From Algoriphagus winogradskyi (GTDB taxonomy: Bacteria > Bacteroidota > Bacteroidia > Cytophagales > Cyclobacteriaceae): DNA of 64,000 bases. Position numbers and translations under genes: made by a program. Location: NCBI RefSeq assembly GCF_900182815.1, contig NZ_FXUA01000001.1, positions 1-64,000 on the forward strand, given 5' to 3'. This document shows, one piece after another, positions 54,223 through 63,083 of the stretch (the first letter of the stretch is position 1; each line of letters begins with the position of its first letter). A model generated the notes under the pieces. That model was not told the DNA's origin, did not search any database, and was given only the letters and a program-made list of their open reading frames with translations.

Positions 54223-55194
54223 TTATTGATCCAGCACAATGGCAAATACCAAAGGTGCTACGATCGTTGCATCAGACTCGATAATGAACTTCGGAGTATC
54301 GATACCAAGTTTGCCCCATGTGATTTTTTCATTTGGCACAGCACCAGAATACGAACCATAAGAAGTGGTCGAATCAGAAATCTGGCAGAAATAACCCCAC
54401 AGAGGCACATTTTCCCGTTGAAGATCCTGATGCAACATCGGCACCACACATATAGGGAAGTCTCCTGCAATTCCCCCGCCAATTTGGAAAAATCCGATAG
54501 TACTTTCGTCAGTAGCTGTATTTGTATACCATTCTGCGAGGTACATCATGTATTCAATTCCAGTACGAACTGTATGCACATTCTTCACATCACCAGAGAT
54601 CACATGTCCTGCAAACATATTTCCCAAAGTGGAATCTTCCCACCCCGGAACAATAATTGGAATGTTCTTTTTGGCTGCTTCAAGTAACCAACTGTCTTTT
54701 GGATCGATTTGATACGAGTCTTCAAGCTTGCCTGAAAGTAAGATCTTGTAGAAAAATTCATGTGGAAAATAGGCTTCTCCCGCTTGATCTGCTTTCACCC
54801 ACTCTTCCAAAATCACATCTTCAATTCTCCGCATAGCTTCCATTTCCGGAATACAAGTATCAGTGACACGATTCATATGCCTTTCTACCAAATCCTGCTC
54901 CTGAGCTGGAGTAAGCTCACGGTAATTTGGAATTCGCTCATAATAATCATGAGCTACCAAATTGAAAACATCCTCTTCCAAGTTTGCGCCTGTACAGGTA
55001 ATGATTTGGATTTTGTCCTGACGGATCATCTCAGCTAGGGAAATACCCAGCTCAGCGGTGGACATAGCACCTGCTAAAGTTACCATCATCTTACCACCAT
55101 TGTCTAAATGGCTTTTATAACCTTCAGCCGCATCGATTAAGGCAGCTGCATTGAAGTGTCTATAATTGTGCTTTAAAAATTCAGTGATTTTCAT
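54223..55194 (-). CDS. Deoxyhypusine synthase family protein
   Basis: A 323-residue protein of the deoxyhypusine synthase fold. The nucleotide-binding segment 'LAGAMSTAELGISLAEMIRQDKIQIITCTGANLEED' and 'IGGGIAGDFPICVVPML' are conserved. The Lys in 'KITWGKLG' (residue 295) corresponds to the lysine that forms the enzyme-imine intermediate in eukaryotic DHS (SWGK). Bacteria lack eIF5A, so the acceptor must differ; a polyamine such as putrescine is one possibility. The frame begins at 55257, but the Met at 55194 (MKITEFLKHNYRHFN) matches the family. It precedes the OmpA gene with a 3-bp gap. Confidence 0.87.
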   Translation of the reverse strand: MKITEFLKHNYRHFNAAALIDAAEGYKSHLDNGGKMMVTLAGAMSTAELGISLAEMIRQDKIQIITCTGANLEEDVFNLVAHDYYERIPNYRELTPAQEQDLVERHMNRVTDTCIPEMEAMRRIEDVILEEWVKADQAGEAYFPHEFFYKILLSGKLEDSYQIDPKDSWLLEAAKKNIPIIVPGWEDSTLGNMFAGHVISGDVKNVHTVRTGIEYMMYLAEWYTNTATDESTIGFFQIGGGIAGDFPICVVPMLHQDLQRENVPLWGYFCQISDSTTSYGSYSGAVPNEKITWGKLGIDTPKFIIESDATIVAPLVFAIVLDQ

Positions 55195-55242
55195 TCTATA
55201 AATTTTCGTTGGAAGATCAAAATTACCCAATTTTTCCCCACA

Positions 55243-55270
55243 AAAAAACCCAGCCAAAGCCGGGTTTTAA
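55243..55270 (-). terminator. Terminator of the OmpH/Skp-like gene
   Basis: On the minus strand AAAACCCGGC / GCTGGGTTTT forms a 10-bp stem (one G-U pair) around a TTTG loop, followed by T's. It separates the OmpH-like gene from the deoxyhypusine-synthase-like gene. Confidence 0.82.
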
Positions 55271-55293
55271 TAATTAGGGAAATGTATGTCAGC

Positions 55294-55893
55294 TTATTTT
55301 GCTGAATCTGCAGGAGCTGCAGTATAATCTTTATTTAAACCTTCAATAACAGACTCAGTGATATCCAAAGCATCATTACCATACCATACCGCACCACCTC
55401 TGGTGTAGCTTAGAATCATGGTAAGCTCATTTGTTTCAGCGTACTTTTTAAGGTAATTCTGAACCCTATCATAAACTTCACTATAAAGGGCTGCTTCGTC
55501 AGCAGATAATTCCTGCATCAAATTATCACGGTAAGTCATTAGATTTTGCTCTTTTTTAGCCAACTCTTCCTGCTTTGCTCGCTGTTGGTTTACAGTCATG
55601 TTTCCGCCAGTTTGTTGGAATGTTTGAACTTCTTGCTGAAAACCTGTAGCTCTACCTTGAAGATCTCCTTCAAATTTCTTTCCTTTTTCAGTTAGCTCTT
55701 CTGATTTAGTTTTGAAGTAATCATATTTATTGATCACACTATCTGTATAAACAAAAGCAACCTTAAGATCGCCTTGTTTTACTTCAGTTGAAGTGGTTCC
55801 TTCAGACGGAGTAGAAGTTCCTGCAGTTTCGCAGCCGTATAAAAGCACTGTAGCTAGGCTCAATGCACCGATTAAATTTAGTCCTCTTTTCAC
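55294..55893 (-). CDS. OmpH/Skp family lipoprotein
   Basis: A 199-residue protein with a lipoprotein signal (LATVLLYGC) and the Skp-like pattern: a beta segment ('LKVAFVYTDSVINKYDYF'), a long coiled-coil (about residues 60-140), then 'ETNELTMILSYTRGGAVWYGNDALDITESVIEGLN'. Skp chaperones outer-membrane proteins in the periplasm. The start codon is GTG at 55893; a consensus promoter 29 bp away supports this start. Lipidation of the Skp-like protein differs from the soluble E. coli form but is common in Bacteroidota. Confidence 0.86.
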   Translation of the reverse strand: MKRGLNLIGALSLATVLLYGCETAGTSTPSEGTTSTEVKQGDLKVAFVYTDSVINKYDYFKTKSEELTEKGKKFEGDLQGRATGFQQEVQTFQQTGGNMTVNQQRAKQEELAKKEQNLMTYRDNLMQELSADEAALYSEVYDRVQNYLKKYAETNELTMILSYTRGGAVWYGNDALDITESVIEGLNKDYTAAPADSAK

Positions 55894-55921
55894 TTTGTTG
55901 ATGTTATTGATTACAAGGGCG

Positions 55922-55950
55922 CAAATATAAAGAAAGTATTGATTTTACAA
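55922..55950 (-). promoter_or_regulatory. Bacteroidota promoter of the OmpH/Skp-like gene
   Basis: On the minus strand TTG (55950-55948), an 18-bp spacer and TATATTTG (55929-55922) match the consensus. The GTG start at 55893 is about 22 nt from the expected transcription start. Confidence 0.72.
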
Positions 55951-55991
55951 GAATTGTGAGTTGATCTATGGATAAAATAAAGATTTGCTGA

Positions 55992-56894
55992 CTAAAAAAA
56001 GATATCCTGAGCTAGCCTATAAACTTGAGTATGCGCCTCTACTATTTGGGATACTTTCGAAGAATATCCGCCTCCCATGCAACACATAATTGGCGAATCG
56101 AGTGATTTAGCAAGATTTAGAACCATAGCATCCCTCCTTTTTACTCCATCTAACGTCATAGACAACCTGCCCAATTTATCGGTGGCCAATACATCTACTC
56201 CCGATTGATAAATAATAAAGTCAGGTGTAAAATTCTTCAGAATAACTTCAAGTTGAAATTCAAGAATCTTTAGGTATTCTTCATCTTTTGTCCCATCCGG
56301 AATAGCACAATCCAAGTCAGAAACTTCCTTTCGCATTGGATAATTCTTTTCTCCATGCATACTGAATGTAAAAACGTTGGGGTTTTCAGCAAATAAACTT
56401 GCTGTGCCATTTCCTTGGTGGACATCAAGATCAACAACTAGGACATTTTTAGATAATTGATTATCAATCAAATAATTAGCCGTGACTCCAATATCATTTA
56501 GCAAACAAAAACCTTCGCCGCGATTTGCATAGGCATGGTGAGTCCCGCCAGCAATATTCATAGCTATGCCGTATTTCAATGCAAATTCAGCAGCTTGGAC
56601 AGATCCATTTAATATGGTAATTTCTCTATCTACCAGTTCTTTGGACAGAGGAAAACCTGTGGCTCTAACTTCAGATTTTGTTAAGGTCAGGTTTTTAAGT
56701 TTGTTCCAATATTCTTCGGTGTGGGTATTCAAAATCCATTTATCCTCAATGGGTTTTGGTTTAAAAAAATTCTCCTCCTTTACTACACCTTCGTGGAGCA
56801 ATTGTCCTGGAAGCAACTCATATTTCTCCATTGGAAACCTATGGCCCTCAGGCAAAGGATGCTTGTAAATAGGTGAAAATGCAATTTTTAGCAT
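55992..56894 (-). CDS. Histone deacetylase family protein (acetoin-utilisation/acetylpolyamine type)
   Basis: A 300-residue zinc hydrolase of the HDAC-like superfamily. The His-His active-site motif is 'GGTHHAYANRGEGFCLLND', the zinc ligands lie in 'VLVVDLDVHQGNGT' and 'YQSGVDVLATDKLG', and 'CCMGGGYSSK' closes the pocket. Substrates may be acetylated polyamines or proteins; the family is called 'histone deacetylase' only by homology. The start 'MLKIAFSPIYKHPLPEGHRFP' is characteristic. The preceding hairpin ends only a T-run before the ATG. Confidence 0.9.
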   Translation of the reverse strand: MLKIAFSPIYKHPLPEGHRFPMEKYELLPGQLLHEGVVKEENFFKPKPIEDKWILNTHTEEYWNKLKNLTLTKSEVRATGFPLSKELVDREITILNGSVQAAEFALKYGIAMNIAGGTHHAYANRGEGFCLLNDIGVTANYLIDNQLSKNVLVVDLDVHQGNGTASLFAENPNVFTFSMHGEKNYPMRKEVSDLDCAIPDGTKDEEYLKILEFQLEVILKNFTPDFIIYQSGVDVLATDKLGRLSMTLDGVKRRDAMVLNLAKSLDSPIMCCMGGGYSSKVSQIVEAHTQVYRLAQDIFF

Positions 56895-56921
56895 AAAAAA
56901 ACGCTTGGGTTTAGCAAGCGT
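56895..56921 (-). terminator. Hairpin and T-run abutting the HDAC-like start codon
   Basis: On the minus strand ACGCTTG / CAAGCGT (7-bp stem, 7-nt loop) is followed by seven T's that run directly into ATG at 56894. It looks like a terminator for the upstream acidic-protein gene, but it leaves almost no leader for the HDAC-like gene. Confidence 0.7.
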
Positions 56922-56947
56922 AGTAACTTAATTCTGTTTGAAATGGA

Positions 56948-57511
56948 TCAATCTTCGATGTCTTCTTCTTCAGATTGAAATGCATACATAGTGTCGTCTA
57001 ATTCCAGGGTATCATCATTGAATTCTCTGATAAAGTTAGAAATCACTTTCTCATCGATATGGTCAATATTCAAAGCTGCATCTAGGCCAATTCCAAAATC
57101 GTGATGCGTATCTATATCCACGAATTCCTGAACTTTCACACTTTCTTCCTCCTCTATTTCCATGATGATCTCTGTGATAAACCAACCAATCTCTTCCTCT
57201 TCACTGGTCAATGGTTTTAAATTCCCATTTTCATCTTCTTCATAGGATATTCCTTTGAAATTCGGGAATTTCTGAGCGGCTTTATGTTCTGCCAATTCAT
57301 ATACCTCACTTGAGTGGTGCAACCTGAGCGTATACAAGGCAGCATCATAAATCACTTCTTTGCCTTGATACATTCCTATGAAATAGAAATTTACAAATTC
57401 ATCAGTATTTTCTTCGTCGGGAATAATTTTAAACGTTTTATCGAGCTTCCCCAGCTCTTCCTTCAACGCAGCTATGCGAGTCGGTTCAAAACCTGGATTT
57501 GATATTGACAT
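56948..57511 (-). CDS. Conserved acidic cytoplasmic protein (187 aa), unknown
   Basis: I do not know a named family; it looks like a conserved hypothetical of Cyclobacteriaceae. The N-terminal half has mixed alpha/beta character ('FVNFYFIGMYQGKEVIYDAALYTLRLHHSSEVYELAEHKAA'), the second half is strongly acidic (EEDENGNLKPLTSEEEEIGW, ending 'AFQSEEEDIED'). No signal or membrane segment. It precedes the HDAC-like gene by a hairpin. Confidence 0.65.
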   Translation of the reverse strand: MSISNPGFEPTRIAALKEELGKLDKTFKIIPDEENTDEFVNFYFIGMYQGKEVIYDAALYTLRLHHSSEVYELAEHKAAQKFPNFKGISYEEDENGNLKPLTSEEEEIGWFITEIIMEIEEEESVKVQEFVDIDTHHDFGIGLDAALNIDHIDEKVISNFIREFNDDTLELDDTMYAFQSEEEDIED

Positions 57512-57862
57512 GGGGCAAATATTTAAAGAATATAAAATAGTAAGTGATTAGAAATTCAATAGTAATAAATGAAATAGTAATATAATACCAAAATCTAATT
57601 GAATTTCACCAATTGATCAAAGGCTTAACCCAAATTGAGTATTTTAAGCGATTACATTATTGAAAACGAGGTGTTTTTATTTTTGAACCTCAGCAATTAG
57701 GAGAAATTTTATCAAATTCCACTCTTTTTATCAATACGCACTCTTCTAACAAAAGAAAGGATAAAAGAGTTAACCTTGAAGAGATTATTTTCTATTTGAT
57801 TAAAAATCTCCCTTAAACATAAATATTAATCACTGTTAATCAAATATTTACACTAAGCAGGT
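57512..57862. other. 351-bp AT-rich intergenic region
   Basis: I see no gene, RNA gene, strong inverted repeat or terminator here. It is very AT-rich and must contain the promoter of the acidic 187-aa gene (minus strand) and receive the end of the holin-like gene. Confidence 0.4.
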
Positions 57863-58228
57863 TTAATCTGTAGCATTCAAATTATTCCCAAAAAGCGAAT
57901 TGATGATACTTAAGACAATGGCAAATAAAATTGCCCACCAAAAGCCATCAACTTGAAAGCCTGGAATAATTCGATCTGCAAGCATGATCATCAAGGCATT
58001 GATCACCAATAAAAACAAGCCTAGAGTCACTAGGGTAATAGGAAAAGTCAAAATGATCAATAGAGGTTTAATCGTGATATTGATTAAAATTATGACTGCA
58101 GCTAAAATGAATCCAGTTATAAAGGTGTCAATGTGAATACCTGATAAGAAGTATTCTGCAATCAAAACTGAAATACCTCCCAAAAGGATTTTAACTAAAA
58201 AATTCAAAGGTTTATTTGTGCTTTCCAT
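57863..58228 (-). CDS. Phage holin family 4-type small membrane protein
   Basis: A 121-residue membrane protein with four hydrophobic helices, typical of the Phage_holin_4_2 / DUF (YvlD-like) group. Signatures are 'IDTFITGFILAAVIILINITIKPLLIILTFPITLVTLGLFLLVINALMIMLAD' and 'GFWWAILFAIVLSIINSLFG'. Despite the name, chromosomal members are not prophage genes, and no phage genes surround it. Function unknown, perhaps envelope stress. Confidence 0.85.
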   Translation of the reverse strand: MESTNKPLNFLVKILLGGISVLIAEYFLSGIHIDTFITGFILAAVIILINITIKPLLIILTFPITLVTLGLFLLVINALMIMLADRIIPGFQVDGFWWAILFAIVLSIINSLFGNNLNATD

Positions 58229-58336
58229 AAGACTAAAAATACTGATTTACATGAATAATTGGTAAAACCTGACAAATATCATCTGCCAAAATGGAATGGA
58301 ACCTGATCATAATTCGTTCATTGGAATACGATACAC

Positions 58337-58344
58337 TATATTTG
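58337..58344 (+). promoter_or_regulatory. -7 element upstream of the desaturase gene
   Basis: TATATTTG is a perfect TAnnTTTG box, 26 bp before the GTG start. The nearest TTG (58321-58323) is only 13 bp away, so the -33 element is uncertain. Confidence 0.45.
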
Positions 58345-58370
58345 TAGCTTTAACATAAAACCTAGACTGA

Positions 58371-59120
58371 GTGATAATCATCATTTTCTTCCTTCTGCAT
58401 TGGTATTTCTCTTTGTTTTGCCAAAGCTTCTTTCTACACAGATACGCTGCCCATCAGATGTTCTATATGAACAAGTATTGGGAGAAATTCTTCTACTTCT
58501 TTACTTGGATGTGGCAAGGCAGTTCTTACCTATCACCAAGAGCTTATGCTATCCTTCACAGAATGCATCATGCCTATAGCGATACACCTAAGGATCCGCA
58601 TAGCCCACATCACACCGAAAATTTATTCACTATGATGTGGAAGACTAAAAATATTTATAACGAATATTTTTCATTCCGCCTGAAGCCAGAAGAGCGATTT
58701 TCAAAGGATATTCCTGATTGGAATAGGTTTGATAAGTTTGCAGATACGATGCTGGTAAGAGTTGGCTGGGGCTTATTATATGTCTCCATCTACGTTCTTT
58801 GTATCTCAGTTTTCGATTTGCCGGGAACGCACTGGTGGATGTATTTTCTGCTACCAATACATTTTTTAATGGGCCCAGTGCATGGAGCCATTGTCAATTG
58901 GAGTGGGCATAAGTATGGGTATTCAAATTTTGATAATAATGACCATTCAAAAAACAGTCTATTATTAGACGTGCTGATGCTTGGTGAATTATTCCAAAAC
59001 AATCACCATAAGCTTCCTAACCGTCCAAATTTTGCCGTGAAATGGTACGAGTTCGATCCTACTTACCCTATTGTCAAACTACTCCACCTAACACGAATAA
59101 TTAAATTAAGATCTGCATAA
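58371..59120 (+). CDS. Acyl-CoA / fatty acid desaturase
   Basis: A 249-residue membrane di-iron enzyme that introduces a double bond into fatty acyl chains, adjusting membrane fluidity. The three His boxes are 'HRYAAH', 'HRMHHAYSD' and 'QNNHHKLPN', and four hydrophobic helices separate them. The start is GTG (58371), supported by the first hydrophobic segment and a -7 element upstream. It stands alone. Confidence 0.9.
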   Translation: MIIIIFFLLHWYFSLFCQSFFLHRYAAHQMFYMNKYWEKFFYFFTWMWQGSSYLSPRAYAILHRMHHAYSDTPKDPHSPHHTENLFTMMWKTKNIYNEYFSFRLKPEERFSKDIPDWNRFDKFADTMLVRVGWGLLYVSIYVLCISVFDLPGTHWWMYFLLPIHFLMGPVHGAIVNWSGHKYGYSNFDNNDHSKNSLLLDVLMLGELFQNNHHKLPNRPNFAVKWYEFDPTYPIVKLLHLTRIIKLRSA

Positions 59121-59282
59121 ATTGATGTCCACAAATGAGGCCATTTTTATGTGAAATGTTTAGATCAATATGCAAACTCCAAATCTAGTTGCATAAAAAA
59201 AATTAAAAGTAAAGGTGGTTTTTTTTGCAATTGTGAAACTAAACGAATAATTTTCTTTCAATTAAAACTTAACGCCTTATTT

Positions 59283-59612
59283 ATGAAACCATTAACAAGA
59301 GCCGAAGAGGAGATCATGCAGATCCTCTGGCAAATCGAAAGAGGATTCGTCAAAGACATCCTCGCTCCAATGACTGAACCTAAGCCTGCATATAACACTG
59401 TTTCAACCATTGTGAGGATATTAGAACGCAAAGGTTTTGTTAGTCACAAGTCTTACGGTAAAAGTCACGAATACTTTCCTATAGTATCAAAAGATGAGTA
59501 TCGTTCTTTCATTATTAAAAAGATGTTGGATGGCTACTTCGAAAATTCTTTTGGAAAGCTTACTGATTTCTTCAAAAATGACGAAACGTTGAACACTAAG
59601 TCTTATCAATAA
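59283..59612 (+). CDS. BlaI/MecI/CopY family transcriptional repressor
   Basis: A 109-residue winged-helix regulator. 'LTRAEEEIMQILWQIERGFVKDILA' and 'YNTVSTIVRILERKGFVSHKSYGKSHEYFPIVSKDEY' are diagnostic. The open frame starts at 59151 but the ATG at 59283 (MKPLTRAEEE) is the family start. No BlaR1-type M56 sensor peptidase follows; instead a strong terminator and a convergent gene do. BlaR1 normally cleaves BlaI, so this repressor must be controlled otherwise. It is slightly shorter than usual at the C terminus. Confidence 0.85.
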   Translation: MKPLTRAEEEIMQILWQIERGFVKDILAPMTEPKPAYNTVSTIVRILERKGFVSHKSYGKSHEYFPIVSKDEYRSFIIKKMLDGYFENSFGKLTDFFKNDETLNTKSYQ

Positions 59613-59632
59613 ATTTTATTGATAGCAATGAA

Positions 59633-59662
59633 AAAAACCTGGTATCGCTACCAGGTTTTTTT
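59633..59662. terminator. Bidirectional terminator between blaI-like and tricorn-like genes
   Basis: The stem AAAAACCTGGTA / TACCAGGTTTTT (12 bp) with a TCGC loop has T's on both sides. It serves both the BlaI gene (plus) and the S41 peptidase gene (minus). Confidence 0.88.
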
Positions 59663-59676
59663 TGTGCTTAAAATTT

Positions 59677-62600
59677 TCAGTTTATCACTTTAAGCAATTC
59701 TTCAATTGCCTTTTCCAATTGTTGATCCACTCCTTGATCAATTTTTCCAGGCATATTTTTCACTATAAACTGCGGCCTAGTTTCGTTGTTTTCCAACCAC
59801 TCTCCTGCTTTATTTTTGGCAGAAATAGGTACTGCTCCCCACCGGGATCCATCCGGTAATCCTTCCCATCCGGCAAATGAACAAGTACCCGGTGTAGGCA
59901 TTCCGACCGTTTTACCAATATTCAAATCAGTATATCCACAAGCAAAACAATGACCGTCCGAATAATTGGCTTCATTGAACATAGCAAGTGTTGGCTTAGT
60001 CCAACGAGCAGTCGGCTCATACCCTACCGCCCTAGCTTCGGTAGCATAGGTTAAAAACTTTTCACCAGTAAAGAACATAGCCAAATCTGCTACCAAATCT
60101 CCGCCACCGTTAAATCTGGTATCTACTACTACTGCTTCTCTATCGTGATACTTTCCCATCATTTCTTCATACACATTTCTATACGGGCCATCACTCATCC
60201 CTGGAATATGTACATACCCAAGCTTGCCTCCAGATAAGCTATCCACCTCTGCTTGATTCATTTTGACCCAACGCTTATACAGCAACTGATTTTCTGCTCT
60301 AAGAGAGATTGGTTTGATGGTGAATTGTGTTCTTGCATTAGTGGTAGGATTGAGAAGTTCAATCAATGTAAAAGTGTCAGCTTTTCGATTTAAATGCTTA
60401 GCAAGGTCAGTTTCCGCAGTTAAAGCAATCCCATCGATTTTCTCGATGATCATCCCTTTTTTGATATCCAAATCGGCTTTATCCAAAGGTCCTCCAGCAA
60501 TTACCTCTGTGATTTTGATGCCATTTCCATCGAAACCATAGTCCCAAAAGACACCTAAAGATGCTGTGGCATCAGCCATATCTATGGAGCGAGAATATCT
60601 AGAGCCGGCATGTGATACATTTAACTCACCAATCATCTCGGAAATCATTTCGGAAAATTCGTAGCTGTTACCAATCGAAGGAAGGTATTTTTCATAATTA
60701 ACTTTTGCTGCGTCCCAATCTACTCCATGCATGTCTGGCGTATAGAATATCCCTTTGGTACGCAACCACACGTGCTCAAACATATAGGCCATTTCTGCTT
60801 TCTTGTCATAGGTCATCTCCCCAGATATCTTAATAGCCTCTTTCTTCATTCCCTCTGGATTGATCTTGGAAATCGTTCCATTACTAAGTAGGTATAAGTT
60901 TTTCTGCTCCTTATCCCAAATTAAGCTAGCAGAATTGGCATCAAGACTAATCTCCTGCTTTGTTTCTTTTGTCCTGAGATTGGTACTCCATAGGTTCATT
61001 CCTTTCTCGAATGCTGCCAAGTAATACAGTTTTTCTCCATCCTTTGACAAGACAGCGTCTCCCAAAGAAGAAGAATGTATGGTCAATTTAGCTTTGCGTT
61101 CCTCGATCCCATCCCAATCAAACTTCAGGTCCTCAACCTTCTTTACTTTTTCCTTCTCGTCCTTAGCTTTATCGTCCTTTTCCTCTTTCTTATTCACCTT
61201 TTCAATTTCCTTCATCAAGTCAAAATCCTCTTTGGACATGCTGAATTTATCCCAGGCAGCCTCATCGAAAAATAATGTGTAAACATCATTTTGGCTTTGC
61301 CCACTTGTAGCATAGCTTTTCAATCCGTCTCTGTTGGAGAACCAAAGCATTTGCTTGCCCTCGTTCACCCATATCGCATTATCATCACCGTAGCCACTAT
61401 TCGTTAGATTTCTCTTTTTTTGCTTTCCAGTTGCATCCAATAAGACAACTTCTGAGTTTGCCATCGTAGGTCTATACGTAGCCAAAAGCCATTTACTATC
61501 AGGCGCCCAAGTAAAGTATTGATCACCATCCCGCATATGAAATAGTTCATCAGGAGTCATCAATGTCACACTAGTATTCGTAGCCAAATCAAGAACTTTC
61601 AAAGTCCTTCTTCCTTCCACATAAGCCAATTTTTTACCATCAGGCGAATACTTAGGTAGATATGCATCAGACTCCACACTCACCAGAGGCTTCTCCTCAA
61701 GCAAAGTAGAGGCAAAAAAGAATGGCTCCTCTGCTCTTACTTTTGAAGATTGGTAAATTTGCCATTTCCCATTTCTTTCACTGGCATAAACCAGGGATTT
61801 ACCATCAGGAGCAAATTCCACGAATCTCTCTTGCTCAGGGGTATTAGTTATTCTCTTCGTCAAAGAACCATCTACAGAAGTCACAAAAACCTCTCCTCTG
61901 GCTACAAAAGCTATTTCTTTCCCATCAGGCGAAATAGACATTTCGCGTACTCCACCATTGATTGAGATATAATTATCAGAATTAGAAATCGCCTGAGTCT
62001 GGATAGATACTGCGACTTTCTTTGGAGATTCACCTTTGCGCAGCGTATAAAGTTCTCCATCGTATCCAAAACTCATCAATCCATCATCTGAAATACTTAG
62101 AAAGCGAACAGGAAAATCCGCAAGAGAAGTTAAGGCTTCAGTTTGAGTTGGATTGGAAGCATTCATGGAAAAAACATTGAAGCTCCCATTTGTTTCACTC
62201 AAGTAATAAATCTCTGATTCGTCAGGAGAGAAAACTGGATTTCTGTCTTCTCCATAGAAAGTGGTAAGCATCTCATGCGTATTGTTTTTGGCATCATACA
62301 ACCATATATCCCGTGCAATTCCGGATTGATGATGCTTTCTCCATTCATTTTCGCCTCCTTTTTTATCGTGATAAAGCATTTTGCTCCCATCCTTACTTAC
62401 AGTTACATATTCGGCAGGAATAGTAAAAACCTGATCAACTCTACCACCCTTTTTGGGGACAGAATATAACTCAGGCTGGGATCCAGTGGGATATTGCCTG
62501 TGTTCTGCGATATCCATTCGTTGACTTCCAAAAATAACCGATTGATCATCCGCTGAGAATTCAAAAGGTTGTTCATCATTGGAGTGAAAAGTAAGTCTGG

Positions 62601-62910
62601 TGGCTGGACCACCTTCGGGGCTCATCGCAAATATGTCAAAGTTACCATAGCGATCCGAAGCGAAAGCCAAGGTTTTCCCATCTCTACTCCATACAGCTTG
62701 GTAATCATGGGCCTCATGAAAAGTAATCTGTCGAGCTGCCCCGCCAGCGCTAGGAACTATGTACAAGTCACCTTTGAACGTAAACACAATCTGGCTACCA
62801 TCAGGAGAAATAGCCGGATATCTCATCCATTGGGGTGAATTCTGAGCCAAAGTGCAGTGGCCAAATAAGCAACTCAAAAGAATTGCAAAAATCTTAAGTC
62901 TAGTAGTCAT
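59677..62910 (-). CDS. Tricorn-like S41 family peptidase
   Basis: A 1077-residue secreted protease (signal ending 'CTLAQN'). Two PD40/WD40 beta-propellers fill about residues 25-550 ('YPAISPDGSQIVFTFKGDLYIVPSAGG', 'SRDGKTLAFASDRYGNFDIFAM'). A charged, Lys/Glu-rich linker (about 575-595) follows, then the tricorn core domain, a PDZ domain ('LGVFWDYGFDGNGIKITEVIAGGPLDKADLDIKKG') and the S41 catalytic domain ('VVVDTRFNGGGDLVADLAMFF', Ser in 'NYSDGHCFACGY'). Tricorn trims peptides; here it is probably periplasmic. Length and architecture are complete. Confidence 0.92.
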   Translation of the reverse strand: MTTRLKIFAILLSCLFGHCTLAQNSPQWMRYPAISPDGSQIVFTFKGDLYIVPSAGGAARQITFHEAHDYQAVWSRDGKTLAFASDRYGNFDIFAMSPEGGPATRLTFHSNDEQPFEFSADDQSVIFGSQRMDIAEHRQYPTGSQPELYSVPKKGGRVDQVFTIPAEYVTVSKDGSKMLYHDKKGGENEWRKHHQSGIARDIWLYDAKNNTHEMLTTFYGEDRNPVFSPDESEIYYLSETNGSFNVFSMNASNPTQTEALTSLADFPVRFLSISDDGLMSFGYDGELYTLRKGESPKKVAVSIQTQAISNSDNYISINGGVREMSISPDGKEIAFVARGEVFVTSVDGSLTKRITNTPEQERFVEFAPDGKSLVYASERNGKWQIYQSSKVRAEEPFFFASTLLEEKPLVSVESDAYLPKYSPDGKKLAYVEGRRTLKVLDLATNTSVTLMTPDELFHMRDGDQYFTWAPDSKWLLATYRPTMANSEVVLLDATGKQKKRNLTNSGYGDDNAIWVNEGKQMLWFSNRDGLKSYATSGQSQNDVYTLFFDEAAWDKFSMSKEDFDLMKEIEKVNKKEEKDDKAKDEKEKVKKVEDLKFDWDGIEERKAKLTIHSSSLGDAVLSKDGEKLYYLAAFEKGMNLWSTNLRTKETKQEISLDANSASLIWDKEQKNLYLLSNGTISKINPEGMKKEAIKISGEMTYDKKAEMAYMFEHVWLRTKGIFYTPDMHGVDWDAAKVNYEKYLPSIGNSYEFSEMISEMIGELNVSHAGSRYSRSIDMADATASLGVFWDYGFDGNGIKITEVIAGGPLDKADLDIKKGMIIEKIDGIALTAETDLAKHLNRKADTFTLIELLNPTTNARTQFTIKPISLRAENQLLYKRWVKMNQAEVDSLSGGKLGYVHIPGMSDGPYRNVYEEMMGKYHDREAVVVDTRFNGGGDLVADLAMFFTGEKFLTYATEARAVGYEPTARWTKPTLAMFNEANYSDGHCFACGYTDLNIGKTVGMPTPGTCSFAGWEGLPDGSRWGAVPISAKNKAGEWLENNETRPQFIVKNMPGKIDQGVDQQLEKAIEELLKVIN

Positions 62911-63051
62911 ACGGTTGGGATTTGGCTATTAAAGTAATCAAAATCACAAATTTTATTAGAGGACATTTTTTGATCGGTACTTTTCACGGCCCTAGCCATT
63001 AAAATACTTCAAAGGATTACAGGTTTGCTTCATTCCTTAGGCTGACAAGAC

Positions 63052-63059
63052 TATATTTG
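63052..63059 (+). promoter_or_regulatory. -7 element upstream of tyrS
   Basis: TATATTTG matches TAnnTTTG exactly, 24 bp before the ATG. No TTG lies at the right distance upstream. Confidence 0.5.
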
Positions 63060-63083
63060 CACCTCGAAAAATCAACTCATTAG

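Noticed and set aside
57863..58228. Prophage origin suggested by the holin family name
   Set aside because: No other phage genes are present; chromosomal members of this family are common outside prophages.
61079..61282. Hydrophobic plus-strand frames inside the tricorn-like gene
   Set aside because: They arise from the antisense of the Lys/Glu-rich linker (AAG/GAA runs read as Phe/Ser/Leu), not from a membrane peptide gene.
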